64,000 bases of DNA from Acetobacter lovaniensis (GCF_014207635.1 NZ_JACHIE010000009.1:1-64000); one strand, 5' to 3'. Positions 25,088-34,018 are shown, numbered from the stretch's first letter. A program made the numbers and translations. Notes: generated from the sequence alone by a model not told the origin.

Positions 25088-25495
25088 TCAGGCCATCTGT
25101 CTGGGCGGTGGCAGCGCCGGCGCGAACCCATGACCGACGATGCGATCTGAGCGAGACAAGCCGAAAGGTGCCGTAACACCTGAGTAATCAAACGCCCTGG
25201 TCACGGAGGGCGGCATCAGCCAATTGGCGACGCAGGCACCCTGGGCGCAGCAATCGCCGCAATGATGACATGGATGATGGTCGTGGCACGGTTCATGATT
25301 GCAATGTGCGGTCGTCGTATCCGCACGGGATGGCATCTGCATCCCTGGCATGTCGGCCATCGGCTGGGTAACCACAGCAACTGTAGAGGGCAACGTGGCG
25401 GCATGACCCGGCATGACGGATGCCAGCATCAGCCCCACCTGCAGAAGCAGGCAGGCCAGCAACCGTCCCAACCGTATCGCGCCGATCTCTTGCAC
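25088..25495 (-). CDS. Secreted His/Cys-rich copper-associated protein (CopL/DUF2946-like)
   Basis: 135 residues from a GTG at 25495, two bases past the csoR stop. A signal peptide (LLACLLLQVGLMLASVMPGH) is followed by a Met segment (QPMADMPGMQMPSRADTT) and a dense metal-binding cluster CNHEPCHDHHPCHHC followed by GDCCAQGAC. The C-terminus ends in PALPPPRQ, as in many DUF2946/CopL-type proteins. A periplasmic copper-binding or sensing accessory role is inferred. The spacing suggests a csoR-copL-copA-copB operon. Confidence 0.65.
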   Translation of the reverse strand: MQEIGAIRLGRLLACLLLQVGLMLASVMPGHAATLPSTVAVVTQPMADMPGMQMPSRADTTTAHCNHEPCHDHHPCHHCGDCCAQGACVANWLMPPSVTRAFDYSGVTAPFGLSRSDRIVGHGFAPALPPPRQMA

Positions 25496-25497
25496 GT

Positions 25498-25770
25498 CTA
25501 CCCCGTCATCTTGCTGACCGTTTCGATCAGTTCCCCGATTTTTTCCTGACGCTCCACCGGATCGCCGGATTCGATCGCCTCTACAACGCAGCCCGCGATA
25601 TGTTCGCGCAGAACAAGCCCCTCGAGCCGATGCAACGCCGCCTTGGCGGCCCGAAGCTGAAGCAGAACATCCACGCAATAGCGGTCTTCGTCCACCATTT
25701 TCTGGATGCCACGCACCTGACCTTCGACCCGTTTCAGGCCCTGCGAAATCTTTACCCGTGACTGCCTCAT
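25498..25770 (-). CDS. csoR: CsoR-family copper-responsive repressor
   Basis: 90 residues from the ATG at 25770 ([20 protein letters not shown]). The all-helical CsoR/RcnR fold is evident. The ligand set is Cys32 in [10 protein letters not shown], His57 and Cys61 in LREHIAGC, which is the C-H-C pattern of Cu(I) sensors rather than the Ni/Co or formaldehyde branches. Without copper it should repress; Cu(I) releases it. An inverted-repeat operator (25776-25794) lies in the 90-bp gap to the divergent P1B ATPase, and a second similar site lies before the reductase operon at 21216-21235. Confidence 0.9.
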   Translation of the reverse strand: MRQSRVKISQGLKRVEGQVRGIQKMVDEDRYCVDVLLQLRAAKAALHRLEGLVLREHIAGCVVEAIESGDPVERQEKIGELIETVSKMTG

Positions 25771-25775
25771 TGCAC

Positions 25776-25794
25776 TATACCCTACAGGGGCATA
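25776..25794. promoter_or_regulatory. CsoR-type operator between csoR and copper ATPase
   Basis: TATACCC-TACAG-GGGCATA has matching outer arms (TATnCCC / GGGnATA). It lies directly upstream of csoR on one side and of the ATPase gene on the other, so one site can control both directions. Confidence 0.65.
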
Positions 25795-25861
25795 CCTTGA
25801 AGTGCAAGCGATTATGGCATACTTCGACGCCGCGGCTGGCGGCCACAAGCAAGGGGGCTTC

Positions 25862-28240
25862 ATGACGAACGACAATACAGCAGCTTGCGCGTCCCATCTC
25901 CATGGAGAGGGTCCCACCCCGGCAGCGACCGGAGTTGACGCGCACCTGGTCAAGGATCCTGTGTGTGGCATGACGGTCGATCCCGCGACGGCGACGCATC
26001 ATGCCGACCATGATGGCCGGACCTGGTATTTTTGCAGCGCGCACTGCCAGACAAAGTTCGAGGCCGCCCCCTGTCATTACCTGCACAAGGCGGACACGAC
26101 GCCCATCAAGCCTCAGCCCAGGCGGGCCGGGATGATCTGGACCTGCCCGATGCACCCCCAGATCCGACAGGATCACCCCGGCTCCTGCCCCATCTGCGGC
26201 ATGGCGCTGGAACCGGAGGAGCCATCCGACGCCGACATGCCCAACCCGGAACTCGTGGATTTCAGCCGGCGCCTGTGGGGAGCGAGCATATTGGCGGTCC
26301 CGCTCGTCGTCATCGCCATGGCGGCGGATATGGGAGGGCTGGCATTTTTCGATGGCGGCCTGACGAACTGGATTCAGTTGGCGCTTACGGCACCAATCGT
26401 GCTGTGGGCCGGCTGGCCGTTCCTCGAACGCGGCTGGATGTCTCTCCGCACCCGGCATCTGAACATGTTTACGTTGATCATGCTGGGCGTCGGCGCGGGC
26501 TTTCTCTACAGCATCGCCGCGACAGTAGCCCCTGGCCTGTTCCCTGCTGCCTTCCGCATGCATGACGGGTCGGTCCCGGTCTATTACGAAGCCGCAGGTG
26601 TTATCGTGGCCCTGGTGTTGGCCGGGCAGGTCCTGGAACTGCGCGCCCGCGCCCGTACCAGTCGCGCCATTCGCGCCCTGCTGGATCTCGCACCGAAAAT
26701 CGCACACCGGGTCGGCGCGCAGGATCGCGAGGACGACGTACCGCTGGCCCAGATCGTGCCCGGCAATCGGCTCCGCATCCGGCCGGGGGAAAGCATCCCG
26801 GTGGACGGCACCGTCATGGACGGGCGCTCCAGCGTGGACGAAGCCATGCTGACAGGAGAGCCAGCACCTGTCGCCAAGGGCCCGGGTGACAAGGTGACGG
26901 GCGGAACCATCAACGGCACCGGCAGCCTGCTGATGACGGCCGAGGCCGTCGGCTCGGACACAATGCTGGCCCGGATCGTCAGCATGGTAGCGGCCGCCCA
27001 GCGTACGCGCGCACCGATCCAGGCGGTGGCGGACCGGGTCTCCGGCTGGTTCGTGCCGCTGGTCGTGCTTGTGTCCCTGCTGACCTTCGTTGTCTGGCTT
27101 CTGGTCGGTCCGCAACCGCGCTTCGGACACGCACTGCTGAACGCCATTGCGGTCCTGGTGATCGCCTGTCCGTGCGCGCTGGGCCTGGCCACTCCGATGT
27201 CGATCATGGTCGGCATGGGACGCGGGGCGCGAGCTGGCGTGCTGGTTCGCAACGCCGAGGCCCTGCAGGCACTGGATACGGTCGATACGCTGGTGATCGA
27301 CAAGACCGGCACCGTAACGGAAGGCAAGCCCCGGCTGATCGCGACCGAAACATCAGGTGCATGGGATTCCAGCATCGTCCTGCGACTGGCGGCATCACTG
27401 GAAACACAATCCGAGCATCCGCTGGCCCAGGCGCTGGTCGCCGCGATGACGGAGCAGGGCCTTCAGGCCGCGCCGGTCGGGGATTTCGCGTCTCAGACCG
27501 GCCTGGGCGTGACCGGCACCGTGGACGGGCATGCCGTCGTCGTCGGAAACCAGGCCCAGATGCGGCAGCAGGGCATCGATGCGTCGGCATTGATCCCTGT
27601 CGCGGACACCCACCGGGCGGAGGGCGCGGGCGTCATGTTCGTCGGCATCGACGGACAGGCCGCTGGGTTGCTGGTCGTGGCCGATCCGCTGAAGACCGAC
27701 GCGAAGGAGACCATCGCGGCACTGCACGCAGCCGGCATGCGGATCGTGATGCTGACGGGTGACAATGCCCGGACTGCGGAAGTCGTGGCCCGGCAGGCGG
27801 GAATCGACGAGGTACATGCCGACCTCAAACCCGAGGATAAGGCCGCGATCATTCGTGACATGCAACAGAAGGGAGCCCGTGTCGCCATGGCGGGCGACGG
27901 CGTCAACGACGCGCCGGCCCTGGCCACCGCCGATATCGGAATCGCCATGGGCACAGGCACCGATGTCGCCATCGAAAGCGCCGGGATGACACTGGCACAA
28001 GGCAGCCTCGCCGGACTGGTACGCGCCCGCCGCCTGGCACAGGCGACGATGCGCAACATCCGGCAGAATCTGGCATTTTCTTTCCTGTTCAATGGGATCG
28101 GCATCCCACTTGCCGCAGGCGTACTGTATCCCGTCTTTGGCCTTACGCTGTCGCCCATGTTCGCGGGAGGCGCGATGGCCCTGTCATCCCTGGCCGTCGT
28201 GACAAACGCACTGCGGCTCAATGCCCTGAGACTTCGGTGA
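25862..28240 (+). CDS. Copper-translocating P1B-type ATPase with YHS and heavy-metal-binding domains
   Basis: About 792 residues from the ATG at 25862, which follows AAGGGGG; earlier in-frame ATGs at 25802 and 25814 lie near the operator. Instead of HMA domains the N-terminus has a YHS domain ([20 protein letters not shown]) and a Cys-rich HMBD ([24 protein letters not shown]). The P-type core shows TGEP near residue 330, the membrane metal site [11 protein letters not shown] near 434, [11 protein letters not shown] near 479, [10 protein letters not shown] near 517 and [16 protein letters not shown] near 677. The C-terminal helix carries [15 protein letters not shown], which marks Cu(I) exporters. 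It is divergent from csoR with a shared operator. Confidence 0.95.
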   Translation: MTNDNTAACASHLHGEGPTPAATGVDAHLVKDPVCGMTVDPATATHHADHDGRTWYFCSAHCQTKFEAAPCHYLHKADTTPIKPQPRRAGMIWTCPMHPQIRQDHPGSCPICGMALEPEEPSDADMPNPELVDFSRRLWGASILAVPLVVIAMAADMGGLAFFDGGLTNWIQLALTAPIVLWAGWPFLERGWMSLRTRHLNMFTLIMLGVGAGFLYSIAATVAPGLFPAAFRMHDGSVPVYYEAAGVIVALVLAGQVLELRARARTSRAIRALLDLAPKIAHRVGAQDREDDVPLAQIVPGNRLRIRPGESIPVDGTVMDGRSSVDEAMLTGEPAPVAKGPGDKVTGGTINGTGSLLMTAEAVGSDTMLARIVSMVAAAQRTRAPIQAVADRVSGWFVPLVVLVSLLTFVVWLLVGPQPRFGHALLNAIAVLVIACPCALGLATPMSIMVGMGRGARAGVLVRNAEALQALDTVDTLVIDKTGTVTEGKPRLIATETSGAWDSSIVLRLAASLETQSEHPLAQALVAAMTEQGLQAAPVGDFASQTGLGVTGTVDGHAVVVGNQAQMRQQGIDASALIPVADTHRAEGAGVMFVGIDGQAAGLLVVADPLKTDAKETIAALHAAGMRIVMLTGDNARTAEVVARQAGIDEVHADLKPEDKAAIIRDMQQKGARVAMAGDGVNDAPALATADIGIAMGTGTDVAIESAGMTLAQGSLAGLVRARRLAQATMRNIRQNLAFSFLFNGIGIPLAAGVLYPVFGLTLSPMFAGGAMALSSLAVVTNALRLNALRLR

Positions 28241-28475
28241 AAGCAGATTGCCTATTTCGTTCAGAAGGCAATGCCTATCCGGGGCCCGCTTGCAGAGGTC
28301 GACCAGGAAGACATCCGGTGACTGCTGCGCCAAGCTATGCTCTCTTAATTCGGCAACAGGAAAGTCGTCTAGGTTCCATGTGACGATTATCGGCGCGTCT
28401 GCCTCGATCGCGGTCGCGGCGACGGGACGGTCATCAGGATCGAGCAACGTATATGGTCGGAATTGCTGTTCGTAA
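28184..28475 (-). pseudogene. PIN-domain toxin, C-terminal part cut by IS66
   Basis: Reading leftward from the IS66 edge the frame gives FRPYTLLDPDDRPVAATAIE, APIIVTWNLDDFPVAELREH and SPDVFLVDL, the C-terminal half of a VapC/PilT-type PIN ribonuclease with its late acidic residues. The N-terminal half continues in the same sense on the far side of the IS (31004-31242). Past VFLVDL the frame runs into the 3' end of the ATPase gene and loses similarity, so the true C-terminus is unclear. Confidence 0.75.
28468..28475. repeat. IS66 target-site duplication, left copy
   Basis: GTTCGTAA abuts the left inverted repeat of IS66 and is repeated exactly at 31004-31011. Eight bases is the usual duplication length for this family. 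Confidence 0.95.
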
Positions 28476-28533
28476 GTAAGCTTCCGGTGTGAGACGCCTT
28501 GTGGATTTTATGGTGTGGTGATGTGTTCTGTTC

Positions 28534-28974
28534 ATGACAGAGCGATCAGAACAGAATGATGCTTGTGTCGCAGCGACATTCGCTGCGACACAAGCATCGC
28601 GAGCCCTTCATCCGGTTATTGAAATTGTTGGCGAACGGCGCCGGGCCTATGATGACGCGTTCAGACGTCGGGTTGTGCTGGCTTCTTATGAAACTGGTCA
28701 GTCAGTCCGTGCTGTTGCGCGCCAGTTTGGTGTCCACGTCAGCGTCGTTTACCGATGGCGTCAGAGACTGGATTTCGTAAACCCGTCTGCGAAAGAGCAG
28801 CTTTCTTTTGTGCCGGTTCATATGACATCCCCTGTTGAAGGGCTGGGAGGAGACCAGTCCTGCGGGAGTGGACATGAAGCCAGCATTCTTTTTCCTGGTG
28901 GCGAGAAGCTGATGGTTGACAGCCGGATCGCGATTGAAGATCTGAGGAAACTCCTTCAGGTTTTACGCTCATGA
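28534..28974 (+). CDS. tnpA: IS66 accessory protein TnpA
   Basis: A 146-residue protein with a helix-turn-helix of the IS3/IS66 orfA kind: AYDDAFRRRVVLASYETGQS and VRAVARQFGVHVSVVYRWRQ. The C-terminus (SRIAIEDLRKLLQVLRS) is typical of IS66 TnpA. Its stop overlaps the start of tnpB (ATGA). It is needed with TnpB for efficient transposition in characterised IS66 elements. Confidence 0.9.
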   Translation: MTERSEQNDACVAATFAATQASRALHPVIEIVGERRRAYDDAFRRRVVLASYETGQSVRAVARQFGVHVSVVYRWRQRLDFVNPSAKEQLSFVPVHMTSPVEGLGGDQSCGSGHEASILFPGGEKLMVDSRIAIEDLRKLLQVLRS

Positions 28975-29318
28975 TCCCTCTTCCCTCTGGTCTGAAGATA
29001 TGGCTGGCGGCAGGTGCGACAGACATGCGCCTTGGCATGCCCGGTCTGGCGCTGAGGGTTCAACAGTTTCTGGGGAGAGACCCCTATGCTGGTGATGTTT
29101 TTGTCTTTCGTGGCCGACGCGGCGATCTGGTGAAACTGATCTGGCATGACGGGATTGGAGTGTCCCTCTATGCAAAACGGATTGAACGTGGGTATTTCAT
29201 CTGGCCCTCGGCAAAGGACGGGGCCATCCATCTGAGTGCGTCACAATTAAGTTGTCTGCTCGAAGGGATCGACTGGCGTAATCCGCAGAAAACATGGCGA
29301 CCTGAACTGGCGGGGTAA
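28971..29318 (+). CDS. tnpB: IS66 accessory protein TnpB
   Basis: A 115-residue protein with the full IS66 Orf2 signature: IWLAAGATDMRLGMPGLALR, GDVFVFRGRRGDLVKLIWHD and LEGIDWRNPQKTWRPELAG. It is translationally coupled to tnpA by a 4-bp overlap. The family lacks a catalytic motif and acts as an accessory factor in transposition. Confidence 0.95.
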   Translation: MIPLPSGLKIWLAAGATDMRLGMPGLALRVQQFLGRDPYAGDVFVFRGRRGDLVKLIWHDGIGVSLYAKRIERGYFIWPSAKDGAIHLSASQLSCLLEGIDWRNPQKTWRPELAG

Positions 29319-29383
29319 CAAAAAGGGGATCGTGATCCATAGTCCTGTACCCTTTTGAACGGTTTTGTGCTGAACTGTTTTTC

Positions 29384-30862
29384 ATGACGGGAAGCATGGA
29401 TGACATAACGGCCTTACGTGCGGCACTTGCCGCCGCCGAGACGCGTGCCCGTGCTGCCGAAACCCGGGCCACAGACGCTGAAGCCCGAGCAGTCAGCGCT
29501 GAAGCGCAGATTACCCATCTTAAACATCTTATTGCACGGATGCGTCAGGACCGCTTCGGGACGTCATCGGAACGGGGACGGCGCCTGCTGGACCAGCTGG
29601 AACTTGAGCTGGAGGAGCTGGAAACAACGCAAGCCGAAGACACGTTCGAAAATGCGGCGGACCTCGCTGTCCGTGCAACAGCACCGCGGAATAACCGGGG
29701 GCGGCAGCCCTTACCCGCCGACCTGCCACGCGAACGGATGGTTCTTCCTGCGCCAACACAGTGTCCGTGCTGTGGCGGGATGCGCCTGAGCAAACTGGGC
29801 GAAAGTATCACTGAGACGCTGGAAGTGATCCCACGCCAGTTCAAAGTCATCCAGACGGTGCGGGAGAAGTTCACCTGTCGGGATTGCGAGAGCATTACCC
29901 AGCCACCAGCGCCTTTCTACCCGATCTCACGGGGGCGTGCAGGGCCAGAACTGCTGGCGGGCATTCTGTGCGACAAGTATCTCCAGCATCTGCCGCTGAA
30001 CAGGCAGAGTGATGCCTTTGCACGCGAAGGGATTGATCTCGACACGTCAACGTTAGCCGACTGGGTGGGAGCCTGCACAGCGACCCTGGCCCCTCTGAAC
30101 GCGCTGATCCGGGTCCATGTGCTGGCAGCTGGTCGTCTGCATGCGGATGACACCACCGTGCCCGTGCTGGCGAAGGGCCGAACACGCACCGGTCGATTGT
30201 GGAATTATGTGCGCGACGATCACCCCTTTGGAGGCACAGCACCGCCAGCCGTGTGGTTCCGTTATTCACGGGACCGCAAGGGCGAACATCCTGTCGATCA
30301 TCTTTCGGGCTGGACGGGGATCGTGCAATCCGATGCCTATGCCGGATATAACGCTCTGACAAAACCGGGCCGTCAGCCTGCACCTGTCGTGTCTGCAGGA
30401 TGCTGGGCGCACGGACGAAGGGGGCTGTTCAAAATCGCGGAGAAGGACAAGGCCCCGCTGGCGATAGAGGCAGTGCGCCGCATCGACGCCATCTTCGAGG
30501 CTGAACGTGTGATAAACGGCACCCCAGACCAGCATCGGCTCGCGGTCCGTCAGGAAAGCAGTGCTCCCATGGTAGAGGACCTGTTCATGTGGATGCGTGA
30601 CACGTGCCAACGCATGTCATCAAAAAATCCCATTGCACAGGCCATGAGCTATTTTCTCAGACGACCTGATATGTTCACACGGTTTCTACATGATGGGCGC
30701 ATCTGTCTCACAAATAACGCCGCAGAGCGTGCGCTCCGTGGGATAGCCCTCGGCAGAAAAGCCTGGTTATTCGCCGGGTCAGACCGGGGCGGAGAACGCG
30801 CTGCCGCCATGTATTCCCTGATCGTCACCGCCCGTCTGAACCTTGTCGATCCCAAAGCATGA
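29384..30862 (+). CDS. tnpC: IS66 transposase TnpC, shortened by a nonsense codon
   Basis: 492 residues. An N-terminal coiled coil (TRARAAETRATDAEARAVSA) is followed by a zinc-ribbon-like segment (CPCCGG, CRDCES) and the DDE core: LHADDTTVPVL, GIVQSDAYAGY and the late Glu in NNAAERALRGIALGRKAW with a typical AGSDRGGERAAAMYSLI. The frame stops at TGA (30860-30862) after LVDPKA. In the same frame the sequence continues LADVLARINDMP and HELLPWHWKT to 30973, exactly the family C-terminus where W is expected at the stop. So TGG to TGA removed 36 residues. The catalytic residues remain. Confidence 0.9.
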   Translation: MTGSMDDITALRAALAAAETRARAAETRATDAEARAVSAEAQITHLKHLIARMRQDRFGTSSERGRRLLDQLELELEELETTQAEDTFENAADLAVRATAPRNNRGRQPLPADLPRERMVLPAPTQCPCCGGMRLSKLGESITETLEVIPRQFKVIQTVREKFTCRDCESITQPPAPFYPISRGRAGPELLAGILCDKYLQHLPLNRQSDAFAREGIDLDTSTLADWVGACTATLAPLNALIRVHVLAAGRLHADDTTVPVLAKGRTRTGRLWNYVRDDHPFGGTAPPAVWFRYSRDRKGEHPVDHLSGWTGIVQSDAYAGYNALTKPGRQPAPVVSAGCWAHGRRGLFKIAEKDKAPLAIEAVRRIDAIFEAERVINGTPDQHRLAVRQESSAPMVEDLFMWMRDTCQRMSSKNPIAQAMSYFLRRPDMFTRFLHDGRICLTNNAAERALRGIALGRKAWLFAGSDRGGERAAAMYSLIVTARLNLVDPKA

Positions 30863-31003
30863 CTCGCAGATGTCCTCGCCCGTATCAACGATATGCCAAA
30901 TCCACGCCTCCATGAACTCCTGCCATGGCACTGGAAAACCCTTCACCACAGCAATAATACCATCAAAGCCTGATTACGCCCGCGGCTCTCTCCGGATGCT
31001 TAC

Positions 31004-31011
31004 GTTCGTAA
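31004..31011. repeat. IS66 target-site duplication, right copy
   Basis: GTTCGTAA directly follows the right inverted repeat (30981-31003) and equals 28468-28475. Confidence 0.95.
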
Positions 31012-31242
31012 CCGGTTACTGTCGCCTTCGGCAGCGCGGCGTTCATGAGTTGCTTCGTAGTCGCCAAGCGTTCGGCCGAAAGGTCCGGCGTGTTGGCCAG
31101 AAGGTTTCGTATCCACTCGTCATGAATCGCGTCGGTCCACCGCGCATCGACCGTCCGCCGCCGCCTGGACGACGATGTTCCTAAGGTGAAACGGGTAGAG
31201 GATACAGGCGTCGTAGATTGCGACAACGGGACTAAATGCCAT
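31004..31242 (-). pseudogene. PIN-domain toxin, N-terminal part, frameshifted and cut by IS66
   Basis: From the ATG at 31242 the protein begins MAFSPVVAIYDACILYPFHL, the first PIN strand with its catalytic Asp. About 27 codons later, in a GCGGCGGCGG run, the match shifts one frame and continues DARWTDAIHDEWIRNLLANT, LSAERLATTKQLMNAALPKA and VTGYE up to the IS66 edge. Joining this to 28184-28475 restores a full PIN protein. It overlaps the upstream helix-turn-helix gene by 11 bp, so the pair was a toxin-antitoxin locus that is now broken twice. Confidence 0.8.
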
Positions 31243-31678
31243 AATGGAGATGGAGATTCTCGGAGTCGGCGGCCAAATCCTCCATGGCCTTCTGCCGAAC
31301 ATCGAGTTCCGTATTCAACGCCAGCACGTCCTTGAGCGACGCGCGGCGGTGCTTGCCGATATAGCGGAACGGAAGGTCGCCGCGATCCATCCGCAGTACG
31401 ACGAGCGGTCGGGAGATACCGAGGATGGTGGACGCCTCGGTGGGGCTTAATTCCTGATCTTCCGAAAGGACCGCCACCCGCTCGCCGTTGAGCAGGTGGT
31501 CGATCAATGCCTCGACGGCACTGGCTGCCGCCGGCGGCAAGGACATGGTCTGATCCTGCCCGTTCCGGCGCCGGACATGCAACTCGAAACGATCGCCTTC
31601 TACCAGCTTCGGCAGAGGGGCGACCTTCTTGCGGTCCTGGTCGGACAGACCGGCGAACGTGACGACGTGGCTTGCCAC
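31232..31678 (-). CDS. Helix-turn-helix antitoxin-like partner of the PIN toxin
   Basis: 148 residues from a GTG at 31678 behind AGGAGAA. The C-terminal half is a MerR/excisionase-type DNA-binding domain: LSPTEASTILGISRPLVVLR, GDLPFRYIGKHRRASLKDVL. The N-terminal part (LVEGDRFELHVRRRNGQDQT, LPPAAASAVEALIDHLLNGE) is typical of proteins encoded just before PIN toxins. It overlaps the broken PIN gene and remains intact, so it may be an orphan antitoxin or autoregulator. Confidence 0.75.
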   Translation of the reverse strand: MASHVVTFAGLSDQDRKKVAPLPKLVEGDRFELHVRRRNGQDQTMSLPPAAASAVEALIDHLLNGERVAVLSEDQELSPTEASTILGISRPLVVLRMDRGDLPFRYIGKHRRASLKDVLALNTELDVRQKAMEDLAADSENLHLHYGI

Positions 31679-31784
31679 GACGGGTTCTCCTACGCATCCA
31701 GTCGCGTGCGCCCTTAACTGCAATAACTGAAACCGGTCGGCGAGGTATTCCGGCCGCAAGTGGTCTTTGGTCCCCCCGATGCCG

Positions 31785-33044
31785 TCACGCTGCCAGCCCC
31801 TCAGCCCGGCCCGCCTTCTTCGCTCCATCCAACAGCAAAGCGATCTTGTCGCAGGTGCGGCTAACGGCCAACTTCAGGGCTTCGTCGATATGCACGTAGC
31901 CTTGGGTCACGCTTTGCGCGGCGTGGCCGAGAAGCGCCCTGATCGTTAATTCGGAGAAGCCGAGATCACCTGCGACGCTGCCGAAGGTGTGCCGCAGAGT
32001 ATGTGGCGTGACATCCTCGATGCCGACCGAAGCGCAGAGTCTCTCAAGGCAGGCTTTCGCCGCTGTATAATGTCCTTCACTGATATCGGACGGGAAGACA
32101 TATGGCGACTCCTTACGGATCGGCTGGTTCTGAAGAACCTGCATTGCGGCCGGTCCGATGGCTCGAATCTGGGCGCCGCTCTTGGTGTCGGCGAAGTCGA
32201 TATAGCCGCCCTCGGGACGAACCCATGCGCGCCGCATCCCTTGCGCTTCGGAAATTCGGAAGCCGGTCAGTAGCAGGAAGCGTACGATTGCTAGTGCGAT
32301 CGGGTTTTCACCGTTACGCTCAGCATGTCGCATGGCGTCGCCGAGCTTCCCAATTTCGAGGATATTCAGCCTCCGCTGCTTTTTCTTTCCCGCAAGCCGT
32401 CGCGCGCCTTGGCAGGGATGAGTAGCAATCTTATCAAGGCGCGCAGCGTGACCGAGGATACTTTGCAGAGTCGAAACCGCTCGCGAGGCAACACCTGGGC
32501 CGCCCGTCGTGGCGCCGCCTCGCTTGGTGCTGCGGGGCTTGGCCGTCTTGCCGGCCACAATGTCGGCCTGCATTCCCTCTATATCAACCACTTTCAGCGA
32601 GCGAACGAGCCTCTTGCCGAGAAGCGGTTTGACGTGTGTCTCGATTCGGCTCTTATCCATCGCGAGCGTCGAGGCTTTGATCGGCCGGTTCCGACGTCCG
32701 ATGATCCGCCCGGCCGCAGCTTCTTGGAGATACCAGTCGCAAAGGGCGGCGACCGTGATTGCCTTATGCACCTCGACCTCTGCTGCCGGGTCTTTTCCGT
32801 GAGCGAGCAGGCCCAGCTTGATCTTCGCAAGATCACGGGCTTGTTCGACGGAGATGGCTCCGAATCGACCAAGCGCAATGCGACGGCTGCGATCGTCGGC
32901 ATTGCGATATTGCAAGATAAAGGTCTTCAAGCCAGAGGGAATGATTCTGGCACCGAATCCTCGCAACTCGCTGTCCCAAAGGAACGCTTGCCCTTGCTTT
33001 GGAGCCTTCAGGGCATCGACAGCCCGTTTCGTCAATTTCGCCAT
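31785..33044 (-). CDS. int: Tyrosine integrase of the left island
   Basis: A 419-residue P4-type integrase. The N-terminus (LTKRAVDALKAPKQGQAFLW, DSELRGFGARIIPSGLKTFI) is the arm-binding DUF4102-like domain. The catalytic domain shows Arg in LLTGFRISEAQGM, Lys in DTKSG, the HTLRHTF box, His in LLGHAA and the nucleophile Tyr in GYVHID. It starts 190 bp from a 3' tRNA-Gly fragment at 33236-33280, which is the likely att site, and is read away from it. This defines the right border of the left island. Confidence 0.95.
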   Translation of the reverse strand: MAKLTKRAVDALKAPKQGQAFLWDSELRGFGARIIPSGLKTFILQYRNADDRSRRIALGRFGAISVEQARDLAKIKLGLLAHGKDPAAEVEVHKAITVAALCDWYLQEAAAGRIIGRRNRPIKASTLAMDKSRIETHVKPLLGKRLVRSLKVVDIEGMQADIVAGKTAKPRSTKRGGATTGGPGVASRAVSTLQSILGHAARLDKIATHPCQGARRLAGKKKQRRLNILEIGKLGDAMRHAERNGENPIALAIVRFLLLTGFRISEAQGMRRAWVRPEGGYIDFADTKSGAQIRAIGPAAMQVLQNQPIRKESPYVFPSDISEGHYTAAKACLERLCASVGIEDVTPHTLRHTFGSVAGDLGFSELTIRALLGHAAQSVTQGYVHIDEALKLAVSRTCDKIALLLDGAKKAGRAEGLAA

Positions 33045-33235
33045 GGGGCTTCCCCGTCACCGTGCTTCCTGCTTACATTATCGGGGGTAGCGACAGAATG
33101 TAAGCATTTTGTAAGCAGATGGTCGAAAACCGGAGCAAATCCGAGCGCATTACGGAGTAGGAGATTTCATGTAATATGTTGTTTTATAGTAAATTATGGG
33201 AGTCAGGCGCACCCCGGCGTATGGTTCTGCCAATT

Positions 33236-33280
33236 TTGCCAAGGTTGGGGTCGTGGGTTCGAATCCCATCGCCCGCTCCA
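33236..33280 (+). repeat. attachment site: 3' part of tRNA-Gly(GCC)
   Basis: The sequence from the anticodon loop (TTGCCAAGGTTG) through the T-arm (GTGGGTTCGAATCCCAT) to CGCCCGCTCCA is the 3' half of a tRNA-Gly(GCC): a 7-base acceptor strand, discriminator T and CCA. No 5' half precedes it, so it is not a functional gene. It marks the right junction of the left island; the complete tRNA-Gly should lie left of the window. Confidence 0.85.
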
Positions 33281-33972
33281 GATTTTCCTGAAAAATTCTG
33301 GAGCTTGGATGAATACCAAAAATGTTCATTCTACCGCATTGTTTCCCTTCCCTACGATATTCATAAATACTGCAATTATCCACCGCGTTTCGTGTGCCGG
33401 ATAGCATTGCCTTTATCTTCGGTTAGCACGTCTTGTGCAGTCATTGGGCATATCCTCGTAGACTGCCTGACGTAGCCACCTTTGTGGGCACATAGCGCCA
33501 TTCTCCATACACGTTATGGCTGCGCATGAACCCGCCTATAAAAGAACGGGGCTTACAGTCATCCAGCCAGCTTTCCCTTGCATTTTGCACGGCTTTTTTC
33601 TGCTTAATTCGCCATCCTAAAAAACATGACCACACGGAGGGTGCGTGACCTCAGGCTGACAGAACTTCTTCCTTGGTAAAAACCTGCCCCATTCTTCCTC
33701 ACAATGCAGCCAACACGGAACCAAAACGGGTTCTGGCGGCATATCTATACCCGATGCACATATGGCCATTTGTGGCATAGAGCCACAAAAACAGACAGAT
33801 TTTTGGGAAAGAAAGGGGAAAAGCCCTCAGCCCTGACTGGGAACACTCCAACGACGAAACGAAACTCACATCAGGTCAGCTTGAAAAACAGTTTCAAATG
33901 ATTCCGAATGGACTCCGGTAGGCTGGACTAATTTTCCAGCCTGACATCTGAACCACCAAAATTTAGGGAAAT
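33281..33972. other. Gene-poor spacer between two integrated elements
   Basis: About 690 bp. It begins with a hairpin (CCAGATTTTCC...AAAATTCTGG) just after the tRNA-Gly fragment. No convincing gene is present; short frames on both strands lack ribosome-binding sites. The last 90 bp (from about 33884) closely resemble the sequence at 45989-46077 inside the right end of the next element. Confidence 0.5.
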
Positions 33973-34018
33973 TTGGTGGGTGCACAAGGACTCGAACCTT
34001 GGACCCGCTGATTAAGAG
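33973..34018 (-). repeat. attL of the tRNA-Lys element
   Basis: 46 bp identical to 46078-46123: the CCA end, acceptor strand, T-arm and variable region of tRNA-Lys up to the anticodon loop (ending ATTAAGAG on the + strand). Only the 3' part of the tRNA is here. The complete gene is at the other end. Confidence 0.95.

Larger units (their letters stand above)
28476..31003 (+). mobile_element. IS66-family insertion sequence, 2528 bp
   Basis: Terminal inverted repeats begin GTAAGCTTCCGG on the left and, read from the right end, GTAAGCATCCGG; about 19 of 23 end positions match. The 8-bp target duplication is exact. The element holds tnpA, tnpB and tnpC in the standard order. It splits a PIN-domain toxin gene that otherwise joins in frame across the insertion. 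TnpC carries an early stop near its end (see that entry), so present mobility is uncertain. Confidence 0.95.

Noticed and set aside
33150-33407. 85-codon minus-strand frame containing MGFEPTTPTLAK
   Set aside because: This peptide is the usual antisense translation of a tRNA 3' end; it covers the tRNA-Gly fragment and is not a gene.
33441-33635. 64-codon minus-strand frame in the spacer
   Set aside because: No ribosome-binding site, no recognisable motif and no neighbouring gene on that strand.
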